DNA of 64,000 nucleotides from Capitulum mitella (GCA_030062745.1 CP099851.1:8806393-8870392), one strand, 5' to 3'; numbered from the stretch's first letter, positions 28,388 to 41,100 are shown. The notes: generated by a model from the letters alone, not told the origin. Translations and numbers: made by a program.

Positions 28388-29676
28388 GTCGTCCAGAACG
28401 TCGTCCTTTCGCAGTTTGACCAGAAGAGGTGCGTCGGTCTATAGCTTGGCCAACTGACACAGCCTGTCTTGCCACATTCTTCATCTCAGGTACGTCTTCA
28501 GTCGCTTCAGCGCTGGGAAGCTTCTCTCCTCGGACACGGTGGATGGCTTGATGGTCAAGATCAGCACACACAGACGACTCGTTTGACGGAACGCCTCGAC
28601 TGGCCATGTCGCTTCCTGTGCTTGAGCAGCTGCTAGGACTCCAGACGCATGTCAGAAAAACCACACACTGATGCCATCTCCGCTCGGGTGCGTCGTGATC
28701 TCGAACAGATCTCGGTAGTGTTCCTTCAGAACTTGGGACACGGGCGGCTGCGTCCTGAAAGTACTGGAACGCTCTGGATCCAGCAGCTCACAGATCTGCA
28801 GGACTGGAACTTGGTCTTCAATGGCTAGATGCACTGGTTCAGCGATTGTTTGCAGATCCTCCATACGTCACTGGCACCCTGCTCCCCCTCCCCTGATGGC
28901 CCAGCCGATATCTACGGGAAATAGAGGGTGCAGCTTCCCCGTCGCTTCCGCTTCCGCTGGCGAAGTGGGACGTCCTGCTCATTGTCATCAGGACGACCCG
29001 CCTGTGACGTGACCAGGACGACCCATCCACCCACCACCCACGGCGACGGTCACTGTACATCATACGGTGGCCGTCGCCGAGCTCGGTCGCCTCGTACATC
29101 TTGCCTTCGTGGGCTCGTCATTCCTCGTGGCAGACAGCTGGCTGATGCCGTCGCGAGCGCTCGTGGCGGCGACAGCCAGCTCTGAAGCTTGCCTTAGAGC
29201 TTTCCAGCTTTTGGAAGATGTCGCCGTAGAGCACTAGCAGGAACAGGAACATTCCGCTGTTCAGATGCGACAGGAGGCCTCGAGCACTGCTCACGCCCTG
29301 GTGGTCGGAGAGCTAGTCTTCGTTCCCGGAGACACCGTCAGCGCCCTGCGGACAGCTGAAAATTCGGCCCTCACTACGTGGACACCCCTCTCCATGCTTT
29401 GCCATCTGGTCTCGAAGCCCGCGCACATGCGATCTACCGTGTTGCAGTCGCTTTGGGCTCCTGCTGGAGAAGCTGTGAAAACTGCGCAATGCACAGAAAA
29501 CCCGCTTTACCTCCACCACCTTGGCGTCGTCCATTAGCAGGAGATTCAGCCAGTGCGACCAGCAGAGGAGGAAGGCTGATTTTGGGTACAGTCTTCACCT
29601 TGCCGCGCACGCCGTTCTCGTGGCCGCTCGCCACAGCCGTCCCATCGTGCGACCGGCTGAAGGGGCGAGTCTCACG

Positions 29677-29740
29677 CAGGGGCGTCGATTTCTGTAAATC
29701 ATTCGGGGACGAGGCGGGGGCCGAGCCGAGGACCCAACAA
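29677..29740 (+). repeat. hAT-like terminal sequence
   Basis: It begins CAGGGGCGTCGATTTCTG and continues taaatcattcgggg with gccgagccgagg. A close relative begins at 25023 (CAGGGGAGTCAATTTCTG). The two probably mark ends of one element family, possibly that of the adjacent transposase. Confidence 0.5.
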
Positions 29741-29984
29741 GAGGAGCGACCGCACGTTCAAGTGGTCGATTTCCAGCTGGTGGTGGCAGGTGGCAGGGCC
29801 GATGAGCCGGCCGCGTGGCGGGCTGACCGGCCCGGTCAGCGGCCCCTCGCCAGCCGCGTGGGAAGGCTCCGGGCGGCCGCCGCAGTGAGAGTCGCCTCGG
29901 GGTACGTGATGCCTGCTAGAGCAAGGCTCACTGATAGACGGTCGCAGCAGAAATAGCTGTATCACCTGACGGACGGCCAGCATG

Positions 29985-32215
29985 AGAGCCGTATCTTGTT
30001 TTTTTTTTTGACAGCGTCGAGCGAGCGCTGGTCCTGGGTAACTAGAATGCTCAACGTCTGACAGCGTCCTTCCGTGCAGGCCAGGTGGAGTGCAATGATG
30101 CCCTCATCATCCACTCTGTCGACCAGCTGGGATGAGGGGACTAGCAGCCCCTCTACAGCACTGCCCGGCCAACAGGGGTTGCAGCAGAGCGGCACATTCA
30201 CACACCATGTTCTTGGCGCACTCATGTTTTCAATGGCACGCGCTCTGTGTAGCTCATGACTTTTCTTGAGCATGGCTCAAGGCCCAGAAAAACAGGAAAC
30301 AGAAAATGGGTGGTGTATTCATCAGAACGACCTTTCGATGAGCCTACCAGCATGACACAGCAAAACTTCTTCTCCGTATTACACAATGCTTCCGTTTGAA
30401 GCGGCAAGGTGCAACGCTTTCCAGCCTTGTATATTTTTATCTCCACGAAGATCGCAAATCATAGGATGCTAAGCAGCTCAAACAGCTTCGTTTCGTCTTC
30501 CCTAACAGCCAAATGCAGGACAGTATCATCGTCCTTCTCAGGGCCGTCAGATGTCGCCGTCAGAAACCAATCACTACACTCTGTGGTGTGGTTTACGCGC
30601 CAGTCGGTCCATAGAGAACGTGTCCTGAAGTTTCCCTAGCCCAAATTTCATCACATGTGTTAGTGGATCATATGCTGTACAGTTCACATGCTTTTCCTTT
30701 AGCCTACGTCGTATATTTCGGAACGAGACTACAACGCTTGAAACCGCACCAGTGCGCATTTAACAACTCCAGCTGCTTACGTTCTCCTCCTCCGATTTTC
30801 CAGATTACTTCTCTACCTAGCTAAGAAGACAACCAGGTCGAGAAAATATGCCATCTCATTCGAAGCTGCCAAAAAAGTTTGGATCCACTTTAGTGGGCAT
30901 GCTCACACTTTCAGGGACACACGCCCACTCCCGTTCCGTGGCCGCTGGCACAGCCCCACACCATTCCGCGACCAAGAGTTCAGTAACCGTGACCACAGTC
31001 ACTCGCGTTCTTCGTTGTGAAACGACTTCCACATACTGCAATGACTGAAACAGGGGACCGCTGCAGCTCCCCTGCTAACGACAGGAAAAGAAACCAATCA
31101 CCCCAGCTTTGTTCGAAACCATTCACCCCACATGCTGGCACCGCTGACATAACTTAGTTGTCAGCTGATTCTAATGACGGAGGCATGTCAAGCTGAGCCA
31201 AAATATTCGGGCTTTTATCGCATGCAACGACCAATGGAATCATGTACACCCCCAAAACCTTCACCAATCAATAACTCCATAAATCATCATTGTGGATTTC
31301 TATACTGAGCCAAATCGTCATTTGAGGTCCAGCCGCTGACTGGGATGCGCACTTGCAGTTTGGGGTCACAGTCTGCTGCCACCAAAACAAAGGCGCAGTC
31401 CTCGTGGCTGCTGGCAACAGAGACGTGCAGAGCAGATGACCCTCCGCGGTTGGTGACGTTCATGTCACAGCCATTTCTGATTAGCAGCCCCTTTACTTCC
31501 AGCTCTCCCCTGCAATGAAGACACGAATAAAGCACATCGCAGACGTAGTGCTATTCAGCTCAAACTCCGCATGGAACACAGCGGGCACTGAAACCTGCCA
31601 AGAGGGGCTAAGCCTACATGAGCTGACATATGAAAGAAAACGAAATGCTCCTCCCAGACAGGCGGATTAGAATCCAGTAATCCCCAACAGCATCAAGAAC
31701 GAGAACATTGTGATACCAATCCTGGTTTCCCTGATGTCGGTGCACGCGCTGAAATCAAGGGAGGTGTGGCAGTTGACTGTGTGGGACTGGCCCTCCACAC
31801 GTCTGGCACGGCGCTCCTTCACAGAGCCGCAGACCCTCAGTACCTGCAGATGGATGCACGCAGCGGAGCGTCACCGTCGCAGTTCGTGGCATTCACGTCG
31901 GTCTCGGCGTTCAGCAGTAATCGCATGATGTCTAGTACGTTCGAGACGCAGGCTAGCTGGAGCGCCGTCTGGCGCCGACGACCCGACTGTTCACCTGTGT
32001 ACAGCAGAGCGCCCGCTCAGAGGCGGGAACAGGCACGGACTCCCACGCACTGGCCGCGGCACAGTCTTAGAGAGGAGATTTATCATCACCATTTGCGGGA
32101 TATCCAACATCCGCAAAAGAACGCATAATTCGCAGTTAAATTCCAAGCAGAGTCCACACTGGTGTAGCGCTGCTTTCATTAAATTCGATAACTTCAGGCA
32201 TTCTATTTCGGGAGC
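29985..32215 (-). CDS. ankyrin-repeat gene or recent pseudogene
   Basis: Five ankyrin-type segments follow each other on the minus strand. Two are joined by matching splice sites: an exon ending at 31844 and one starting at 31509 read in phase, giving TALQLACVSN, LLLNAETDVNATN, APLRASICRGELEVKGLL and SSALHVSVASSHEDCAFVL. Further along are DDDTVLHLAVREDETKLFELL (about 30545-30480), NIQGWKALHLAASNGS (about 30440-30390) and DDEGIIALHLACTEGRCQTL (about 30120-30060). A possible 5' exon lies at 32040-32210. Ankyrin repeats mediate protein binding, and no other domain reveals the role. The join between the third and fourth segments needs a frame change near 30468, hence the doubt about function. Confidence 0.55.
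31287..31509 (-). CDS. ankyrin-repeat exon, possibly terminal
   Basis: After a good ATTGCAG acceptor it reads GELEVKGLLIRNGCDMNVTN, then SALHVSVASSHEDC. It either splices at a weak GTGCGC donor after DPKLQ (near 31354) or reads on to a stop at 31287. Confidence 0.55.
31844..31994 (-). CDS. ankyrin-repeat exon
   Basis: It encodes a canonical ankyrin unit around QTALQLACVSNVLDIMRLLL and the start of the next. The acceptor AG is at either 31995 or 31987. The donor GT at 31843 leaves the codon open by two bases, which the exon at 31509 completes. Confidence 0.65.
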
Positions 32216-33059
32216 GTCAAGCTGAACGCTTTTCAGAGGGCTATCTTTTAAATGTCCAAAATGATTTGTCCATACGAATGGCTAAAATGCGGATTCCTAG
32301 TGGTAATATTTTATCATCCGCCAAATACCTGTACCTTATCCCAGCATCCGCATTCAGTCTTGTTGAAAAGTAAGTTCGCGCCCGTCACGAAAAAGTTCAT
32401 CTGAGATTTACGTACTGCGGCTCATCGCGTGCAAGCATACCTAATCACACTTTGTTGAGTGTAACTGTCGCGAGACGTCAGACAGGTTTTCGTGAAACAA
32501 ACTGCTAGATGCCCTCCTTGCATCTTCGGTGCCTTACTACCGGTCCCAGTCGTGCTGTGTTCATCTCGCTCAAGTTATGACAGAATTTCAAATCATCGAC
32601 CAATGCCAATTTTTCATCATTACATTCATGGTTCATGAGTTACGGGCTAATCCAAACTCGGATTACGAGGACGTATGAAGGGGGGGGACGAGGGGGTATG
32701 ACACCTCAGTGTGTCTTAGATCGTCGCAGAAAACACCAGCGTGATACGCGCGACGAGATCTCGCGATAGGTTTCAAGTCTCAAGACTGTAGCTCAATGAG
32801 CGAACTTCCAGGTTACGTCAAAGATAAAAAATTGGTAATTTTTCGAGTTTAACCAGCAATTAGCCAAGGGGGGGGTTAACGCCCCGCCGCGCATTTCTCA
32901 GGTATCTCCAAAATGAATGAATGCAGAGTTCTAAAACTTTCAGTGCCTTTTCTCATATTAACTACACACATTTTGATACACATGTGGAAACCAGGTCACC
33001 TTAGGTCATCTGTTAATGCCGTCATAAAGACGACCATTATTTGCAATATGAACTTAAAT

Positions 33060-34110
33060 TTTAACTCACCCCCATATTGTCTGAACTTTGACAATGTATG
33101 GTGACTATGGTTTGCACTGTATATCACTATGACCTCAGAGCTGAATACAGAGCTCCATCACTATGACCTCAATGTAGATAATCCTAGGTCAAATAGGTAC
33201 ATATGTATATTTTTCTTTTTCCATGTCCTGTGAGTACATTTTAGAAAAGGAAGCAAACAAATTGCATATGGTCAGATTAACTATCAAGAAGCAAACACAA
33301 TCATTTTTGCATATGGTCAGATGATTAGTTTTTCTTGCAACAAGCTGCATGTACAATTTAAACAGAAGTATCTTACAACATTGCAGTATTTTTGTGGTTT
33401 GACCTTTGATGGCCTTACACAGATTTCCCCTTAGCACATGAACTGGTGGCATCTGTATGATGTTCTGGATGTCCAGTGTTGACACACTGGCCTTTGCAAT
33501 GTTGTGCAATGCTTCAAAGGAATGTGTACCATGGGACAAACTGACTTGTAGGGACATCCAGACATGTTAGATGGGGGTCAGCAGAATGCTGGTGGTGCTT
33601 TGAACTTGGAACTACAAAATGTTGGAATGTTGCATGTGCATGATAACTGAGACCATTTCACATTTGCATCCAAAGCCCCTTACAAGTGTTTTTCATTTTG
33701 GAATCTTCATGTCAAATGGGTCAAGAAGCATGAGTCATGTAAAACATTATAAAGGAGGTCAAATTTGGCCTGGCTCATGGTCTTGCATAGCCTAGGGTCA
33801 GGTGGCACTTGGAATACCAGATCAATGCATCAATAACATATTACCAAGCAAAATTCAATCTTGTTGATATCTTCAGTAAGACTGGGTGACCTTGGAGAAA
33901 ATGGTCACTTTTGCATCTGACCTGACCTGTGACATCATCAAAGAATCTAAAAAAATGCATATGTCACAGAACCACAAGGTTTGATGTCATTGATCACCAT
34001 TTGAATTGGCCAAATGAGATGACTGATTCTTGAAATATATGTGGCATTCAAAGGAATCCCCTATCAATGGAAGGTGGCAAAATACTCTGGTCATTGCTGA
34101 GTAGGTAGAA
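33060..34110 (+). repeat. dispersed repeat family, copy C, CpG-depleted
   Basis: Same order of phrases as copies A and B, but CG has become TG or CA: ggagaaaatggtcac for ggagaaaacggtcac, and gattcttgaaata where others have ggttctcgaga. Confidence 0.6.
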
Positions 34111-35014
34111 ATGAATTCCACATGACAAATGATGATGGAACAAAATGTATATCAAAGCATTTCCCAGATCAATTTTGATTCCATGCCTACCCCACATGAT
34201 CATATTTCACCCATGGGTTTCAGAGCAGGCCTTGCAAGGAGAATCCTTGTGCAGCAGTTAATGTTGATTATGGGAATCCAAATTTCAGCTTTCCCAAAAT
34301 TTTCTGATTTCCAAGTCAGAATAGGAAAGACAAAGCACCTATTCCTTGGAAAAAAAATTGGACAGCACATTGCAGTCAAACTGCCAAAAAATGTGACAAA
34401 GCCAAATGTTTCTTAATACTCCTGGGATAAACATAACCTGGTTAAAGGTAAGTTTTGACCGACTAAATTCCAAACAATCCTTTATATGACTGCCACCAAT
34501 GTGAAGAACGTATCACCCTGCTTTCTAATCATACTTCTGATCACCTGAATTTCTAAAAAATAACAATAAAATCGTAACGATAACGTACCATACAGTACTA
34601 CCGTGTTGGAGTCGGGTGACAGAAAACATTATTCCACAGCAGAAAATGTAATGCCACCAAGGTTAAGGTTTTGACATTAAGGATGTGTGAAGTTTTTGCA
34701 GACATCTTCAAACGATTCATGACGTCAAATATAAATGAACATTTCATTCTGCTGCCACAAACTGAATCTAGAGGAAATGTTGAATTATTAAGTTGTTATA
34801 TCATTGCATTACATGATTGATGGGATACCTAATATCAGTATTATTACACTGACATGTCATACGCCGTGGTAACTGAACATGTCCATTACGAGGATGTCAC
34901 TGGAAACAGGGGGTTTTGGGTGGGGGTGTTATAACATTATTACATCATTATATTATTGTTTCATGATATAATATACATTAATAATGCATATCACACACAC
35001 ACACATGCACACAC

Positions 35015-35052
<38 letters not shown>

Positions 35053-36500
35053 TACTAATACTATATAATTTACTACTTCAATTTGCTGTATTACATTTTT
35101 ACAACAATTCCTTCCATTATTCTACCTCATTCATTGCAAACTAATTTTATTATCTACATTTCTTATTTCTTGCAGTCTGAACGACAGCCAGTTTGTGTCG
35201 AATCCAGCATAAACAAACAGTCAATGTAGAAACATCCCAAAATTCCTCTGCAAGTGTCTAGCACAATGCTGGAAAACTGTCGTTCTCTGTTATCAAGGAG
35301 CACCAAAAAATTTATACTCCAAGAAAAATTTTGTACTACAAAATGGTCACTGGCCCCCTCACCCCAAAAGGCATGGCTATTCCTACTCAACCAGAGTTTG
35401 AAGTTTCCCAGCATCCCCCCAGGTTGATGGTTTACCATTTGCACTAGGCCACTGATGTACACTACAAACCCACGGCCAACCATCTTCTACACCCCAGTCA
35501 ACAACTCTGCTGACCTACCATGCAGACCCAGGAAACTGGTTTCCCCCCAAACGGAGCCACTGGGTCTGCTCCTGCTGGTCACATGTTTGCAAAGCACCTA
35601 GTTAGTCCATGTTTTGTAAATGCATGACATTTTACACTCCCAAAGAGACTTTGTTCTCTGACACCAGGAACAAAAACCAGGTTTCCAACTCTAGTCTAGT
35701 AGCCAGTCACCTAAAGATGCAGGGATGGCACAGTTTAATTTTGGATTGGATTGAAATATTTCTCAGGTTTTCCTGGCTAAAATCAAAAGTAGTACATATC
35801 CACATTGCATTTAAATGATCATGCTACTATTATTATGATTATTTTCCCTCAATGCAAGTGCTTGGGTATAATCCTACTGTTGACCCATAACTCCAAGAAT
35901 GGCACCAAACCATTATTTTGACAGTTACTCAGCACCATGGTTGGCTAGGCTTCTCCATCTTGCATACCCAATTCAATTACAGATTTAAAGATCATATTCT
36001 TATTGCATAAATTTGAAGTGAGACAAGACTACTGCTGTTCAGACCAATCATTCAGGACTTCTAAGTAAAAACTGGAATGAATGGCATTAGTCACAGTTCC
36101 AATATGATTACATACAGGCAGAACACAACATATTATGCCTCCATTTGCCAGAGCAAACAGATCAAACAAAAAGTTCTTCAATATTTCATAAACTGCAGAT
36201 GATCCATAAATGCAGTTTTATGAAACTGTTGACAGTGCTCAACCAGCTTTCAGGGCCATTTTCTCAAGCATTGCCCACAGGCACAATGTTCAGTTGAGAT
36301 AACTGGGGCTCTCCATGCACCCCAGAAATATATGTACAACAGTAGCCTTATGGATGGCCCACAACTATCTCAAATTGCACTACAAATCAGAAATATATCT
36401 GATAATTTGCACATGACCCATAGCTATTTAACAGCACATGCAAACTGCAACCTGGCATTCATGATGTGCCACATGGTTCAAGCATACCTTTTCCCATCAC
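33090..36500. other. CpG-depleted AT-rich domain
   Basis: CG dinucleotides are almost absent from 33100 to 34480 and again from 35000 to the gap. Around 34500-34900 a few occur. No gene was recognised. Confidence 0.6.
34990..35055. repeat. CA and TA microsatellite
   Basis: Alternating CA units interrupted by TA, running into about ten TA units. Confidence 0.9.
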
Positions 36501-37000
36501 NNNNNNNNNNNNNNNNNNNNNNNNNNNNNNNNNNNNNNNNNNNNNNNNNNNNNNNNNNNNNNNNNNNNNNNNNNNNNNNNNNNNNNNNNNNNNNNNNNNN
36601 NNNNNNNNNNNNNNNNNNNNNNNNNNNNNNNNNNNNNNNNNNNNNNNNNNNNNNNNNNNNNNNNNNNNNNNNNNNNNNNNNNNNNNNNNNNNNNNNNNNN
36701 NNNNNNNNNNNNNNNNNNNNNNNNNNNNNNNNNNNNNNNNNNNNNNNNNNNNNNNNNNNNNNNNNNNNNNNNNNNNNNNNNNNNNNNNNNNNNNNNNNNN
36801 NNNNNNNNNNNNNNNNNNNNNNNNNNNNNNNNNNNNNNNNNNNNNNNNNNNNNNNNNNNNNNNNNNNNNNNNNNNNNNNNNNNNNNNNNNNNNNNNNNNN
36901 NNNNNNNNNNNNNNNNNNNNNNNNNNNNNNNNNNNNNNNNNNNNNNNNNNNNNNNNNNNNNNNNNNNNNNNNNNNNNNNNNNNNNNNNNNNNNNNNNNNN
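36501..37000. other. assembly gap, 500 N
   Basis: Exactly 500 N, probably a placeholder of unknown true size. Sequence on the left is CpG-poor and on the right CpG-rich, so the join itself deserves care. Confidence 0.99.
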
Positions 37001-37159
37001 AATGACACAACAGATCAGCTGATGAATGCCTGCTGACGTCACAGTCAATCGTCCAATAACAACCGGCGGTACGCGGAGTCTTCGTCTTATATGAGCAACA
37101 TTTGTCCGAAAGCGGTGCTGATATGTAATATAACCTTAAAACCCGCCTTCGCTTGGTTT

Positions 37160-37292
37160 TCACTGCATTTAAAAAAGTAACGGAAGAACGGACTAACGGT
37201 AACTTCCGTTACTTTTTAAGGCAGAGTAACGGACTGGCTTTTTTGAGTAACGTAGTAACGAGTAACGAAGTTACATTTCTTAGTAACGATGC
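37160..37292. repeat. GTAAC-rich transposon end
   Basis: Dense forward and reverse copies of agtaacg and cgttact, able to fold. Such ends are common in non-autonomous DNA transposons. No partner end was identified in the window. Confidence 0.45.
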
Positions 37293-38149
37293 CCACCTAT
37301 GATCGTTACCTACCTACCATCCTAAATGAATCAGTAGTGATTGCATCAGCAGATTCTAACCATAACTTACTAGAAGAATGAATGGTCGAAAATGCAGTAC
37401 ACGTCGTCTTCATGAGCATGCAACTATCGTTACGTCCATAAACGAATAACCTTTGCGTGTCACAAAAAAACTGCAGCAATCAGCAACCACAGCAAACAGT
37501 GCAAGGTTTTCACCAACATGAACCAACACAGCTAAGGTACAACAGCCTTGGAAAACGATAAATATGGCTCACTTTGAGGTTTCACAGGAAGTCATCGTAT
37601 ACTTCGTAGCGGAATGACACAAAAATCACCGATATTTGACGCTACCTCCCTAAGCTTCTGTTGCACAATTTTACAAGTTTCCGTAAATGCCGCAGGTGCC
37701 ATTTAAACGTCTGTTAAAGTAATATGGAAGCTCTACGATAAGACTAAACTTGGTGTGCGCTTTATCGCAGTTCATGTCTGAACCACTTTTTAGTATAATT
37801 ATAGAAGCAAATAATTCTGCGCAATATAACTAGGGAACTATTTCGATCTATTTTTTGCATTTTTTATTATTGAGAATGAAAGAAGTGAGTTACTTTGTAA
37901 GCATTTTCTGACGCTGAGAAAGGATACCTTCGAAAATTGCAAGCACAGAATCAGAAAAGGCGCATTTGTTACAAAAGTAACGCAAAAAACGGTCTGCGTT
38001 GTATTTCTAACAGACGACTGACTGACGCCCGACGGGACACAAGACTTGACTTAAGACACGGACGCTTGAGCCCAAGAGGCTGTGCGTCCTAACCCACAAC
38101 AAACAAACAAACAGTTGTATTTCTAAGCGCAAGGTACGTGTATGGCTTG

Positions 38150-38760
38150 GGAAAATCACATGGTGTAGGAGGCACAAGTCAAGGTAGGCTAGGTGTATGC
38201 CTACCCAGGTAGTTGGAACACTTATTTACTTGTCCTATGGGACTGAGGTCCTGATGTTAACCAAGTAAATAGTTGGCAGGCATTAGGTAAGCAGGACCAT
38301 GGCCTTCCCATCTGCAACGTGTTGGATTGTCATGAAAAGACCCCTATGTAGATGAAGCGTGGAATTGGTTTTGCTCCACAGGTAGCTAGGTATCTACCCA
38401 AACTTTCATCTCAGGACTGAAGCTTCAAGATCCTTTTTCAGGATCTGGTGAGAATGCAGCTTGTTCTTTAGTAGAGTGTAGCTAGTTTGTGCCTTTTCAT
38501 TTCATTCTTTTCAGAGTTTATTGTATATCCTCATGCATCAGCTGCATTACAGCTTTTTTGTTCCTCAGATAAGCTGTAAAAGTAATGGCTTATGGCATAT
38601 ATGGTGTTTGTGTTTATTATTTTATGCAGTAGAATGTTGTAATTACATACAGGGCAAGGTAGAAAGTGTAAGTAAAGTTGAGAGTATAGGAGCACCTGCT
38701 GAATTTTGTGTGTTGTCATAACCAGACAACAGCCGTGGCCACAGCCACAGCCACAGCCAT
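38150..38760. other. CpG-poor AT-rich stretch
   Basis: Few CG dinucleotides, many taggtag and acctaccta motifs, no gene recognised. Confidence 0.4.
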
Positions 38761-38850
38761 GATTTGCTAGATTTTTGCAGCTGCCTCATCCGGTTGGCCA
38801 TAGGTTACAGCCTGCTGAACGGCGGGCTGCCCTGCGTAAACCTTTAGTTC

Positions 38851-40045
38851 CTACAGAGACTGAGTTTTTCCATTCTGGCCTTGGCCAGAATGGAATTCGG
38901 TAGTGCTCTTACATGCTTCCGATGGTGGATCCGCTCCTCTCGCAGAGGCGCTCCAGTCTCCGAACGAACTCCTCCCTACCGGCGGACGGGAGATTTTATA
39001 CTGCTCTGGTGGTTCCGGTTTTGCGCGTTCTCCGCCCCAGGCACCGCAATTGGTGGAAATGTACCGCTACGCACGACGGTCGGCTGGTCGACGTCTGGCG
39101 CGGCGACTGAGTCTGCTCAGCCTAGCCCGCAGCACCACGTAGTCATCACGTAGTCAGCTCGGAACGTAGTCATCGTGAAATGCAGTAGTCGGAATTTACA
39201 TGCTGCGTTCAACTCGAAAGGCCAAGCTACTAGCTGATTGGTGCGTTGCTACTCGAGTTGCCCAGCGAGCGACGTTTGGTTTTCACCGGTCGTGATGCTG
39301 TGGCCCGGGCGCTTTGGTTGCATTTGCACTGGTTCTATTTCACAGCCAGTGCTGCTGTAGCTGGTCGGCCCGGTTGCCGCCTGGTTTTGCACCCGCTGCC
39401 GTGTCTTAGCGGTAGTGCTGCTGGCGGCTGTCCTACCGTGCTGCTGAGCTGTCTGGCGATGAGCCGTCTTGTCTTGGCTCTTCTTGCCAGGTGCTCGATG
39501 AATTTCCTTGTCCTGCGGTCTGTGGGTTGAGCTCGGGTATTTGTCAGTCAGCGGCTTCATGGTGCCGCGGCGCCGCACATTGTGCACGTGTGGCGTGCCG
39601 GACACGACGGTGCATGACTGGCCGGACCTCGCATTGCCTGCGCTCTGGCAGGTCGTGATCTCAGGTGCTCCGGGAGGGGATGCTGATCCGAGCGCGCCTG
39701 CGAGCGTCGTCTTGCGATGAAGCATATCAACGTTCCTCGGCTCGTTGTAACAAGCCGGCCTGGCGTCAGCGGCCAGGACGAGTGTTCCGCGCGCCCTCAT
39801 TTGCGGCGATGCAGAATCAGAGATCATCGGAGACGGAGAGAACATCGGTCTGACCTGGATCCGCGGCCCTTGGCTTGTTGTGAGGGCATCGAACTGGCCG
39901 CCCCCGGCTGGGGAAGTTCCATGGAGTCGACGGTCGTTGGACTCTCTTGCTCTGCCAGTCGACTGGTGGGCTGCCAGTGTCGAGGAGAGAATTTGTTGCA
40001 CGGCTGTTTGCAAATCGGAAGCAGGCGTTAACTTACAAAAAAAAA
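38851..40045 (+). repeat. left arm of a large inverted repeat
   Basis: It begins with a 28-base perfect palindrome, ttccattctggcc and its complement (about 38868-38895). Its reverse complement, clearly related over most of its length, is at 41256-42016. On the minus strand 39249-40256 is open for 335 codons, including QILSSTLAAHQSTGRARESN. No known domain was recognised. Confidence 0.7.
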
Positions 40046-40869
40046 TCAGAATTTTCTTGGACAGACTTGGATTGGAGAATCTTGGACAGTCGCATGGTTT
40101 CTTCCTCGGAACTTGGTCGGAAATTGGTTTGAATTTTTCCGAAAATAACAACACTAGCAGCGATGTCGTCAGTCGTGTTCTTGTGGCTGCAAACAGATTT
40201 TGATACGTGGCAATGGCGCTTACGCCGTTTGTAGTACCTAAATTAACCGACCCCATTGTTGAATGGCATTTTAAGGCCGTTCTAGATCATCTGAGGTCAT
40301 CGTGGTAAGCCTAAATTAGTGGCCTAGAGCGACCTCGGATGCTCTGAAGATCATGGCTCAGACGTGTCAAGGCGCATTTTGAATTGGTATCCGCCGTAAA
40401 ATATAATTTTGTGCCTGCCGTGGCATTGTAGGCGTGTCATTGCCCCTCGCCCGGCATTGATTCGCCCATCGGATCAAGATAGGCCCTGGCTTGTTTTCCA
40501 CGTCCTTGAATGAAACGAAAGGTAAATTGTTCTAGATTAACATCATTCGGTTACGTACAGCTCAAGCAATCCGATTACATAGACTGCTGTGTAATTCCCA
40601 TTTCTTATCGTGTTTCTAGAGGTCAAAAGCACCGTGTTTCCCGCCGTAGCGTATGGACTTCGTTCAGACCGTTGGTAATCCTGGCAGTGAGCATAAGCGC
40701 ACCAAACATATGTTCAGAGGCATTCGGCGTTCACGTGTCAGAATAGGCGAAAAGAGAAACACATTTACGAAGAGCTGTTAAACCGATCTCCACGTGATGA
40801 ACAATTATAAATTAGGTACTTTTCGAAAACAAAGACTTGGATGCCCCTTTCTGGTCCCCTTGACTCGCC

Positions 40870-41100
40870 CTGTCGTCAGAAGATTTAACCCGGAATTGAC
40901 TGGGATATTTCGCCCCCTTCCATTGTGTGTCTCGAGAACCAATGGCCCGCTCTTACCGGTCAAACGGCAACCAATAGCGCCGAGCCGTGCAGTCCTGTGA
41001 CATGTACATTGTTTTACTTTTGGGTCACTAAAGACGTCACAGGCCAGGTCAAAAACTCAGTGACCGTTTTCTCCAGAGTAGTAGCAGATAAAGTTTTTCT
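40870..41100 (-). repeat. dispersed repeat family, copy D (reverse orientation)
   Basis: On the minus strand it reads ggagaaaacggtcactgag, ctggcctgtgacgtc, tagtgacccaaaagtaaa and ggttctcgagaca, as in copies A-C. It ends at TTTAACCCGG (40884-40893), like a TTAA-type terminus. A candidate partner GGGTTAA is at 42692-42698. Confidence 0.6.

Larger units (their letters stand above)
27885..29585 (-). pseudogene. hAT-superfamily transposase remnant
   Basis: Read on the minus strand, ordered blocks resemble hAT transposases as I know them: LNLLLMDDAKVVEVKRVF with FSSRSPKRLQ (about 29582-29440), the TRW block FETRWQSMERG (about 29400), SGMFLFLLVLYGDIFQKLE (about 29260), and the C-terminal dimerisation block TIKPSTVSEERSFPALKRLK (about 28560). 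The tail VVDKFGRLRDRILKLFFR ends at the TGA of 27885-27887. Stops and frame changes separate the blocks, and a miniature element interrupts the C-terminus at 27953-28387. It is not functional. The 28650-28865 section is probably part of it but was not recognised. Confidence 0.75.

Noticed and set aside
28652-28864. Minus-strand frame containing LLDPERSSTFRT and KEHYRDLFEITTHPSG, first considered as an exon of a conserved gene
   Set aside because: It lies between recognisable hAT transposase blocks in the same orientation, so it is more simply a degenerate part of that transposase. No confident alternative family.
29190-29585. Hydrophobic segments (FLLCWSHWLNLLL, GMFLFLLVLYGDIF) downstream of ankyrin repeats, suggesting a TRPA-type channel
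   Set aside because: The segments match hAT transposase order better (SHWLNLLLMDDAK, FSSRSPKR, FETRW) and no pore region follows.
36332-37163. Apparent open frames across the N block
   Set aside because: They are produced only by the absence of stops in N.
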